From Flavobacterium sp. KMS (GTDB lineage Bacteria; Bacteroidota; Bacteroidia; Flavobacteriales; Flavobacteriaceae): 64,000 bases of DNA. Shown in pieces: positions 8,139 to 14,023 of the stretch. Location of the stretch: positions 124,001-188,000 of the forward strand of contig NZ_JSYP01000004.1 in assembly GCF_000813005.1 (NCBI RefSeq), in the 5' to 3' direction. Below the pieces are notes generated by a model, which had not been told where the DNA came from, searched no databases, and was given only the letters and a program-made list of their open reading frames with translations. Made by a program: the position numbers and the translations under genes. Position 1 is the first letter of the stretch. Each line of letters begins with the position of its first letter.

Positions 8139-8348
8139 TTATGCTTTACTTTTTTTCTTGAATTGTGTAGCAAGTAACTTTTCTGTAACACTTTCTATTG
8201 TCCAGTTATCAAGCGCACTTGGTTTTTTAGCTTTTCTCGGTAATGGCTTTCCAAACTCTTTATCAATGCACAAGGCTAATTCTTTCAGTTCCTCAGAGGA
8301 AAGAAAGATTTTAGCATTGTTGAATATTGATAATACCTTTGGATTCAT
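8139..8348 (-). CDS. Unknown small protein
   Basis: 69 residues, helical N-terminus (PKVLSIFNNAKIFLSSEEL) and a basic C-terminus ending KKKSKA. No recognised motif. It is the third gene of the leftward operon, five bases after the preceding gene. The short basic tail suggests nucleic acid contact, but that is only a hint. Confidence 0.45.
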   Translation of the reverse strand: MNPKVLSIFNNAKIFLSSEELKELALCIDKEFGKPLPRKAKKPSALDNWTIESVTEKLLATQFKKKSKA

Positions 8349-8353
8349 TAGAA

Positions 8354-8611
8354 TTATTTTTTAGATAATTTTTTACGTTTAAGCATCATTGCCTTTTTTG
8401 CTTTAATTGTTTTGTTTACCAATTGCATTATTGCTAATTCTACCTTTTCATTTTCACGAAAACCGTTTGCAATCATGCGAATGCTATCTACTGAAAAGCT
8501 TTTCCCTTTTTCATTTTTGATTCCTAATTTTTGCAAATAAGGCATCACTTTCGGTGTGTATTGACATCCTAATATTTCAATCAATAGCCTTTTTTCTTTT
8601 TTAGAAATCAT
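8354..8611 (-). CDS. Unknown small basic protein, possible DNA-binding
   Basis: 85 residues, strongly basic, with a helical middle (LGIKNEKGKSFSVDSIRMI, about 29-47) that could form a helix-turn-helix and a C-terminal Lys-rich tail. It overlaps the upstream gene's stop by four bases and is followed after five bases by the next small gene. A regulatory or accessory DNA-binding role is plausible from charge and context only. Confidence 0.45.
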   Translation of the reverse strand: MISKKEKRLLIEILGCQYTPKVMPYLQKLGIKNEKGKSFSVDSIRMIANGFRENEKVELAIMQLVNKTIKAKKAMMLKRKKLSKK

Positions 8612-8817
8612 ATCTCTAGTTGTATTTGATAATTAAAGTTCCTTTGCAATTCCAAAATGTCTTTATTTTGTAAATCATCATCAAAAGGCACATAAATAGT
8701 TTTCAAATAAGCATTATATTTAACTCCCTCTTTACCAATCTTTTGATGCAATCGATAACGTCTATTTTCTTTTGCTGTCCTTATGGGTTTCCGTAAAACT
8801 TGGCACTCGTTTTGCAT
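8608..8817 (-). CDS. First gene of the leftward operon, unknown small protein
   Basis: 69 residues, basic N-terminal half (KPIRTAKENRRYRLHQKIGK) and a more acidic C-terminal half. No recognised motif. It starts 162 bases from the divergent HTH regulator gene, so the promoter of the whole leftward operon should lie in that spacer. Its stop overlaps the next start by four bases. Confidence 0.45.
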   Translation of the reverse strand: MQNECQVLRKPIRTAKENRRYRLHQKIGKEGVKYNAYLKTIYVPFDDDLQNKDILELQRNFNYQIQLEI

Positions 8818-8876
8818 TACTTTTAGTTATTAAGATTCTGACAAAAGATTAAAACCTTTTGCAATATGCTTTTTAC

Positions 8877-8884
8877 TATATTTG
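8877..8884 (+). promoter_or_regulatory. Candidate -7 element for the HTH regulator gene
   Basis: TATATTTG matches the Bacteroidota -7 consensus TAnnTTTG. A TTTG lies upstream at 8858-8861, 15 bases away, which is shorter than the usual spacing of about 19, so the pairing is uncertain. It would give a leader of roughly 90 bases that includes the direct repeats at 8943-8977. Confidence 0.4.
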
Positions 8885-8942
8885 CGGTTATGTGTATTTC
8901 GAACATCTGTAACACATCTGTTATGTTTTAGCACAACAAATA

Positions 8943-8977
8943 TAAACAAATTTCTTTATCGTAAACAAATATCTTTA
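8943..8977. promoter_or_regulatory. Two 16-bp direct repeats directly before the HTH regulator start
   Basis: TAAACAAATTTCTTTA (8943-8958) and TAAACAAATATCTTTA (8962-8977) match at 15 of 16 positions with a 19-base period, and the second ends two bases before the ATG at 8980. Tandem copies at this spacing in front of a small HTH gene look like operator sites for autoregulation. They occupy the place of a ribosome binding site, so bound protein or the repeat itself could also affect translation. Confidence 0.5.
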
Positions 8978-8979
8978 CA

Positions 8980-9384
8980 ATGAATGGTGATTTTTTAAAA
9001 GAAAAACTACAACTTCTTGATGTTCAATTTGTTGAATTGTCTAGAAAATTAAAAATAACTCCTCAAAGCTTGAACAGTAGATTCAAAACAAAGGATGTTA
9101 CTATTAGTTTTTTGATAGAATTATGCGAAGCTGTAAAGAAAAGCCCTTATTACTTTATCAAAGGAAGTGAATACGAAAGTTATTTTACTTTAGACGAAAG
9201 TGTCTTAAAAGACGATATTCCCGTTGAAGGAACTACAGCCATTTCAGATAAAATCCGTTTATTAGAAGAACAAAATGATTTATTAAAAGAGAATTTGAAT
9301 CTTTATAAAGACAGATGTGAAATATATAAAAATGAAATTGCAGAACTAAGAGGAACTTCACCTGATAGAAGTCAGACCGCATAG
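8980..9384 (+). CDS. HTH transcriptional regulator with C-terminal coiled coil
   Basis: 134 residues. The N-terminal domain (about 1-70) has a Cro/CI-like helix-turn-helix: helices around LSRKLKITPQSLNSRFK and a following helix with FLIELCEAVK. It is joined to a heptad-rich coiled coil (about 82-122) that would mediate dimerization. It is divergent from the leftward operon, the usual place of the master repressor of a mobile element. Direct repeats at 8943-8977 are candidate operators. No peptidase domain is seen, so it would not be self-cleaving like LexA or CI. A perfect inverted repeat overlaps its stop codon (9377-9397). Confidence 0.65.
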   Translation: MNGDFLKEKLQLLDVQFVELSRKLKITPQSLNSRFKTKDVTISFLIELCEAVKKSPYYFIKGSEYESYFTLDESVLKDDIPVEGTTAISDKIRLLEEQNDLLKENLNLYKDRCEIYKNEIAELRGTSPDRSQTA

Positions 9385-9397
9385 AACAACTATGCGG
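9377..9397 (+). terminator. Inverted repeat at the end of the regulator gene
   Basis: CCGCATAG (9377-9384) and CTATGCGG (9390-9397) form a perfect 8-bp stem with a five-base loop; the left arm includes the stop codon. No T-run follows, so it may be a weak terminator or an mRNA-end stabiliser between the regulator and the kinase cassette. Confidence 0.4.
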
Positions 9398-9516
9398 ATA
9401 GTTTGAAACAACAGCAAACAAAATAATACCACATAAAATCTCAAGACTTTTACATAATAATACGCATATCAAATACCACATAATATAATTTTTAAAACCT
9501 AATAAAATTAAACATT

Positions 9517-9765
9517 ATGAGTACAGAAGTTTACAGCTTTATAAGCGACAAAAAAACAAAAGAAAAACACATTTTTATAGGCGAACCAACAACAGATTCA
9601 TGTACAGCTCAACCAGATTCTATTTGTAAAAAAACAAAAAAAAATGAAGGCACTTGGAAAAATGAAGAGATGTGTTTAAATGAGAATGATGCAAGAGAAA
9701 AAGCCGCTACAATAGGAAGACGTATATGCGGCACTTGTGTAAGTAATTTATATGCAAATTATTAA
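9517..9765 (+). CDS. Small Cys-rich protein preceding the kinase
   Basis: 82 residues, soluble, with five cysteines (29, 37, 53, 71, 74). The last two form a CGTC pair close to the C-terminus, suggesting a small metal-binding or redox fold. I do not recognise a family. It starts 33 bases before the kinase gene and on the same strand, so it is probably the first gene of a three-gene cassette. It may be a kinase substrate, adaptor or sensor. A pair of 12-base direct repeats, AATACCACATAA at 9425-9436 and 9472-9483, lies upstream and may mark a regulatory site for the cassette. Confidence 0.55.
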   Translation: MSTEVYSFISDKKTKEKHIFIGEPTTDSCTAQPDSICKKTKKNEGTWKNEEMCLNENDAREKAATIGRRICGTCVSNLYANY

Positions 9766-9798
9766 TTCATTATTTTCAGTAAACCAAACTAATCTAAA

Positions 9799-11118
9799 AT
9801 GATAATTACAGAAAGGATTGAAAACATTGATAATGGAGGCTTTGGAATTGTAGATAAAGTTCTTTGTGATGATGGAAAACATTACGCAAGAAAAACTTTT
9901 TCAATGAATATCCCCCATGATAAAGAATTAAAAAAAAATGCGTTAGAAAGATTTAAAAGAGAAGCAAATTATCAAGCTAGTTTTGAACATCGAAATATAG
10001 TACCAATTCTATTCAAAGATTTAGAAGCTGAAGAACCATATTACATTATGCCATTAGCAGAAAAAGTTTTAAAAAAACTAACTCTAAATGGTAAAGATGA
10101 AATATTTCCAATGTTATTAGATGTGATGTCTGGACTTGAAGAAATGCACAACAAAAGCTATTACCATAGAGATTTAAAACCTGGGAATATTTTAAGATTT
10201 ATAGATGAAGAAGGGGAGTGTTTTTATGCTATTGGAGATTTTGGTTTACTCTCAATCAACCAAACAAACATAACTGAATTAACTCCTATTTCAATGATTA
10301 AAGGAAGTGACTATTACACCGCACCTGAAATTGTTGCAAGTTTAGCTAGAGCTTCAATACAGTCAGATATATTTTCATTAGGATGTCTTATTCATGATTA
10401 TTTTGGAAAAACAAGCAGAATACCCTGCCAACCAATTATCGAAGATGGAGCAATTGGTAAAATAATGGGGAATTGTACTCATAAAAAAGTTATAAGAAGG
10501 TTTAAATCAGTCGAATTTTTAAGAGAAGCTTTAATTTCAATTTCACATGAAGATATTGAAATTAAAAGCGAAGAAGGCTCTAAATTAGTAAATTTAGTAG
10601 ACTCAGAACAGAAAATAACATATGAAGATTGGGAAAAAATTATTGATTTTGTTAGTAATGATAAAAATGCTTCTGAAGATATAGGAACTTTATTTAAGAA
10701 AATAGGACTAGAAAGGATTGATGAAATAATTAAGTTAGACTTAACTTTGGCAGATGCATTAGGCTACTCTTTTTCTGAATGGGTAAGAGAACGAGCTTTC
10801 TTGTTTGACTATTGCGATATTATCGGTAAACGTTTAGATAAATTTATAGAACATTGTTCTTTAAATACTAAAACACCATGTATTATAGCATTATTAATTA
10901 TGGGAACCTCACATAATAGATTTTATGTTGAAGAATTATGTTATAAATGGATGCATAATGCGATCGATAATACTTTAGCACAGAGACTAGCCATAGAATT
11001 AATTAGTGAAGACAAAACAATATGCTATAAGATAAATCATCTTGAAAGATCAATTAAGGTGGATAGATATAACTTTCATCCATTAGTTTTAGAATCCATA
11101 AACAAATTATGTAAATAA
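9799..11118 (+). CDS. Hanks-type Ser/Thr protein kinase with unknown C-terminal domain
   Basis: 439 residues. The kinase domain (about 1-250) is complete and looks active: Gly-rich loop NGGFGIV (12-18), ATP-anchoring Lys32, helix-C Glu55, catalytic loop HRDLKPGN (123-130, Asp125), DFG (147-149) and APE (175-177). The remaining 190 residues are helical, probably a repeat or sensor domain, with no membrane segment, so unlike PASTA or receptor-type kinases it is cytoplasmic. It is flanked by a small Cys-rich protein and, ten bases downstream, a PP2C phosphatase, forming a writer/eraser pair. Similar pairs occur in stress and defence islands, including the TerY-P triads, but no TerY vWA gene is present. 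Confidence 0.9.
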   Translation: MIITERIENIDNGGFGIVDKVLCDDGKHYARKTFSMNIPHDKELKKNALERFKREANYQASFEHRNIVPILFKDLEAEEPYYIMPLAEKVLKKLTLNGKDEIFPMLLDVMSGLEEMHNKSYYHRDLKPGNILRFIDEEGECFYAIGDFGLLSINQTNITELTPISMIKGSDYYTAPEIVASLARASIQSDIFSLGCLIHDYFGKTSRIPCQPIIEDGAIGKIMGNCTHKKVIRRFKSVEFLREALISISHEDIEIKSEEGSKLVNLVDSEQKITYEDWEKIIDFVSNDKNASEDIGTLFKKIGLERIDEIIKLDLTLADALGYSFSEWVRERAFLFDYCDIIGKRLDKFIEHCSLNTKTPCIIALLIMGTSHNRFYVEELCYKWMHNAIDNTLAQRLAIELISEDKTICYKINHLERSIKVDRYNFHPLVLESINKLCK

Positions 11119-11127
11119 TATAAGAGA

Positions 11128-11847
11128 ATGAAATTTGATATTGAATATTATTCTGACATAGGAAAAAGAAATGAAAATCAAGATAGTTTTTTATTTAAAC
11201 AAACAGATGAAGATACTTTGATTTCATGTATAGCAGATGGTGTTGGAGGAAAATTAGGAGGAAGCAAAGCCTCAAAATTTAGTGTCAATCATTTTATTGA
11301 TACTTTTCCAAACAATAATCTTGATAATATATCTTTGTCAAACAAGCTTTTACAAATTCATTATGAGATAATAAATGAAGCCAAATTAGGAGAAAGCTAT
11401 GGAATGGCTACTACCTTTTCTGGAATTATAATTAAGAACAGCAAACTTATAGGTATCCATACCGGGGATACACGAGTATGCATACTCAGAGGGAACGGTA
11501 TAAAACAATTAACTGATGACCATACGGAAGTTGCAAGATTTGTTAGAGAAGGTAAATTATCATTTCACGAATCTTTGTCCTATTCGAGAAGAAATATAAT
11601 AGAAAGCGCATTAGGCATAATTGACCATGAACCAATATTACAGGAATTCAATTTCGATTTACTAATGGGTGACAGAATTATCATGACTACTGATGGTGTT
11701 CATGAAAACATTAGTAAAAGAGACTTTAGAGACATTTCATTAAAAAGTAAAACCTCTAAAGATTTTTTAGACATTTTAACTGTGTATTTAAAAAGAAAAC
11801 AACCAAATGACAACAATACTATCTTAGTAATTACAATCTCAAATTAA
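11128..11847 (+). CDS. PP2C-family protein phosphatase
   Basis: 239 residues, the usual length of a single PP2C domain. The metal-binding motifs are present: RNENQDS (14-20) with Asp19, ADGVGG (36-41) with Asp37, a HTGDTR motif near 112-117, a TTDGV motif near 190-194 and PNDNNT near the C-terminus. It should remove phosphate from Ser/Thr residues in a Mn/Mg-dependent way and so oppose the kinase encoded ten bases upstream. Soluble, no extra domain. It is the last gene before the tRNA fragment that bounds the element. Confidence 0.9.
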   Translation: MKFDIEYYSDIGKRNENQDSFLFKQTDEDTLISCIADGVGGKLGGSKASKFSVNHFIDTFPNNNLDNISLSNKLLQIHYEIINEAKLGESYGMATTFSGIIIKNSKLIGIHTGDTRVCILRGNGIKQLTDDHTEVARFVREGKLSFHESLSYSRRNIIESALGIIDHEPILQEFNFDLLMGDRIIMTTDGVHENISKRDFRDISLKSKTSKDFLDILTVYLKRKQPNDNNTILVITISN

Positions 11848-11930
11848 GAATACAAAATCGCATACGATTTATATTTTTTTCACAATAAAAGGCTTTGTCA
11901 CTAGTAGTAAACAAAGGGATAGCAAAATCT

Positions 11931-11983
11931 ATTTCAGATTCATAACCCTGAGGTCCCGAGTTCAAATCTCGGTCTCGCTACCA
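11931..11983 (+). other. tRNA 3' fragment, presumed attachment site (attR)
   Basis: The sequence reads as the 3' half of a tRNA. It has an anticodon arm with loop TTCATAA (CAT anticodon), a T arm CCGAG-TTCAAAT-CTCGG (11,956-11,972), acceptor strand TCTCGCT (11,973-11,979), discriminator A and an encoded CCA (11,981-11,983). The required 5' acceptor strand AGCGAGA and a D arm are absent upstream, so it cannot be a full gene. The anticodon stem has a mismatch, suggesting that identity to the real tRNA starts at or after that arm. This matches the residue of tRNA 3'-end integration. Confidence 0.75.
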
Positions 11984-11990
11984 AAACAAA

Positions 11991-12020
11991 CCCTTAAACA
12001 ACAATTGTTTAAGGGTTTTT
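11991..12020 (+). terminator. Terminator of the original tRNA transcript
   Basis: CCCTTAAACAA (11,991-12,001) and TTGTTTAAGGG (12,005-12,015) form a perfect 11-bp stem with a three-base loop, followed by a run of T. It lies eight bases after the tRNA CCA, as expected for the terminator that served the intact tRNA before integration. Confidence 0.8.
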
Positions 12021-12282
12021 TATTGAAATTATGCTTAGAAAATACTGCCCTAATCCTTTAGGACTGACGATAAAATCATAAATTTGAAGTGATAAAATTA
12101 ACCTTAACTAAATATTTTAGCCGCAAAGATGCTACTTCAATCTCGCCTAATATCGCTGAATCTATATGAAGCCTCTCTTAAACTTCATGTTCAGAAGGTA
12201 AATTAAAGCTCCTCATCTTTTGCATGACTGCAAAAAAACCAAGAAAAACAGCATTTTGCAAACTAAGTAATTTACAAACAAC

Positions 12283-12540
12283 ATGGATATAGTTAAATTT
12301 AAAATCACGTCTAAGACGATAAAAGTAGAAGTACGCAACTCTAATAATTATATTTTTAATTTCAATACTGCTTTAGAGATTGAAAAAGAAGACAAAGAAG
12401 TTTTATTAAGACTTTACAATGCATTAGATCTTCTTTTTAAGAAAGAAATCGCTAGCGAGACAAAAAATTACATTGCACCCAATCAAACTAATATACTTGA
12501 TCAGATTTCTGCTGCTGATAATTTAGAACAGGAGAAATAA
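12283..12540 (+). CDS. Unknown small protein
   Basis: 85 residues with two short strands near the N-terminus (VKFKITSKTIKVEV), an acidic helix in the middle and an amphipathic C-terminal tail. No signal peptide, no membrane helix and no recognised motif. It is the first gene on the chromosomal side of the integration junction and is followed by its own terminator (12,585-12,612), so it is probably monocistronic. Coding support is moderate. Confidence 0.5.
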   Translation: MDIVKFKITSKTIKVEVRNSNNYIFNFNTALEIEKEDKEVLLRLYNALDLLFKKEIASETKNYIAPNQTNILDQISAADNLEQEK

Positions 12541-12584
12541 AATAGTATCGAATAAAGCTTAGCAGAAAGAATTATCAAAATACT

Positions 12585-12612
12585 CCTTAAACAATTATTG
12601 TTTAAGGTTCTT
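12585..12612 (+). terminator. Intrinsic terminator
   Basis: CCTTAAACAA (12,585-12,594) and TTGTTTAAGG (12,598-12,607) form a 10-bp stem with a TTA loop, followed by a T-rich stretch. The arms are nearly identical to those of the tRNA terminator at 11,991-12,015. Confidence 0.75.
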
Positions 12613-12716
12613 TTTCTTTTGATAATACTTCAAAAGCTACAATCACACCTACATACCTTAAATACTACATAGCTACTTACCAAAAATTTGAGAGATACAA
12701 TCAGGGATATAATTAT

Positions 12717-12724
12717 TACTTTTG
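12717..12724 (+). promoter_or_regulatory. -7 promoter element for the bestrophin gene
   Basis: TACTTTTG matches TAnnTTTG and lies 24 bases before the ATG at 12,749, giving a short leader. A TTTG at 12,687-12,690 is 26 bases upstream, somewhat far for a -33 element. Confidence 0.5.
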
Positions 12725-12748
12725 TAGTAACAAAATTGATTTCACCCA

Positions 12749-13663
12749 ATGATTATAAAGAAAAAAGGCAATTGGTTTAAAATGTTGTTCGAATGGAATG
12801 GTTCCGTTTTACCTCAACTTATGCCGAGATTAATACTATTGTTATTGTTTTCGATATTGGTGGTGTATTTCAAACCTTTTTTATTAGAACATAATCTACA
12901 TATTAATCCTGCTATATTTACTTTATTTGGGATTGCGCTGGCTATCTTTTTAGGCTTTCGTAATAACGTTAGCTACGACAGATTCTGGGAAGGCAGAAAA
13001 CTTTGGGGAGCATTACTTAACGACACCAGATCATTGGCTCGACAAAGTCATTCTTTAATAGACAATGACTATAATGAGAAACGTGACCAATTTATCAATT
13101 TACTTATTGCTTTCGTTTACGCATTAAAACACCAACTCAGACATACTGATTCTAGCGACAACATGAATCGTCTTCTTCCTAAAGAATTTGCAAATACCAT
13201 AAAAGAAGCTCATTTTAAACCTATTATCATTTTAAGAGAATTAGGAAATTGGGTGAAGAACGCAAAAAAAGAAGGTAAACTAGATAGTATAACCCAATTG
13301 GCATTTGAAGAAAACCTGAATAAACTTTCGGATATCGTTGGTGGTTGCGAAAGAATTGCCAGTACTCCTATTCCTTATACTTATAGTGTATTACTACATC
13401 GAACAGTTTACATATACTGCTTTATATTGCCTTTTGGTTTTGTAGAAACATTAGGCTGGATTACTCCATTTGCAATCGTATTTATTGCCTATACATTTGT
13501 AGCCTTAGAAGCAATCGCAGATGAACTAGAAGATCCTTTTGGTCTACAACCTAACGATTTGGCTCTGGATACCATGTCGCAAATGATAGAAAACACGCTT
13601 TTGGAATTAAATAACAAAAAGATAACTCCACCAAATAATTCCAACGATTATTACATTACCTAA
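12749..13663 (+). CDS. Bestrophin family ion channel
   Basis: 304 residues, typical for prokaryotic bestrophins (UPF0187). Hydrophobic helices lie at about 20-45, 52-70, 215-235 and 235-255. The hallmark segment GFRNNVSYDRFWEGRKLWG (about 70-88) follows the second helix, and the acidic DELEDPFG motif (about 257-264) matches the conserved region after the last membrane helix. It should form a pentameric anion- or cation-conducting channel in the inner membrane. Its native role in bacteria is not well defined. Monocistronic by spacing. Confidence 0.9.
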   Translation: MIIKKKGNWFKMLFEWNGSVLPQLMPRLILLLLFSILVVYFKPFLLEHNLHINPAIFTLFGIALAIFLGFRNNVSYDRFWEGRKLWGALLNDTRSLARQSHSLIDNDYNEKRDQFINLLIAFVYALKHQLRHTDSSDNMNRLLPKEFANTIKEAHFKPIIILRELGNWVKNAKKEGKLDSITQLAFEENLNKLSDIVGGCERIASTPIPYTYSVLLHRTVYIYCFILPFGFVETLGWITPFAIVFIAYTFVALEAIADELEDPFGLQPNDLALDTMSQMIENTLLELNNKKITPPNNSNDYYIT

Positions 13664-14023
13664 AAACTGGTATCTATCCCTCAATTAAAAAAAAATTCCG
13701 ATTAGTAATCTAGGATGTAGCAAAATCCTATCAGGCATCATACTACCTTGTGTTTTCTGTATATTTTTACCACAAAAAATACGAATCACTTTAAAAAACA
13801 ACCAATATATTAACACCTAAACATATTTTTTAACATTAAACCAGATAATATACCATTATTTAATGTTAATATAATATAAATGTGCAACAACTCACTACTG
13901 TACTTTTATCAAAAAAAATATTTAGCTCAAGATTAAGACCACGACATTAGATCAATTTTTAATTTAAAAAATAGAAATTGACACTACAGGATCTAAGCTA
14001 ATTACAAATTAACCTAAATTTTT
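13664..14023. other. Intergenic region
   Basis: This 360-base, very AT-rich spacer lies between the bestrophin gene and the metalloprotease gene. It should hold the protease promoter, but I see no exact TAnnTTTG element and no terminator-grade hairpin. No additional gene is apparent. Confidence 0.4.

Larger units (their letters stand above)
1..11983. mobile_element. Right part of a tRNA-integrated mobile element
   Basis: The right limit is an orphan 3' half of a tRNA gene ending at 11,983, followed by what looks like the original tRNA terminator. Elements that integrate at tRNA 3' ends rebuild the tRNA at one end and leave such a fragment at the other, so the body lies to the left and the intact tRNA should be beyond position 1. 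The content fits: small overlapping unknown genes, a divergent HTH regulator, a ribbon-helix-helix-like protein, HEPN genes, a toxin-like pair and a kinase/phosphatase cassette. No integrase, relaxase, capsid or conjugation gene is visible here, so the type (conjugative element, prophage, satellite) stays open. Confidence 0.65.
11848..12282. other. Element-chromosome junction region
   Basis: This 435-base spacer contains the end of the integrated element, the tRNA 3' fragment (about 11,931-11,983), its terminator (11,991-12,020) and about 260 bases of AT-rich sequence before the next gene. I see no other gene in it and no inverted repeats that would mark an insertion sequence. Confidence 0.6.

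Noticed and set aside
8101..8364. Plus-strand reading frame inside the leftward operon
   Set aside because: It is the complement of the 69-residue small gene and its leader. It has no independent ribosome binding or promoter signal and no recognised motif.
9517..11847. A TerY-P phosphorylation triad
   Set aside because: The kinase and PP2C parts fit, but the vWA-domain TerY protein is absent and the third gene is a short Cys-rich protein. Membership of that system is not supported.
11890..11983. A complete tRNA gene at the junction
   Set aside because: The 5' acceptor strand complementary to TCTCGCT and a D arm are missing in the upstream sequence, and the anticodon stem has a mismatch. Only the 3' half is credible.
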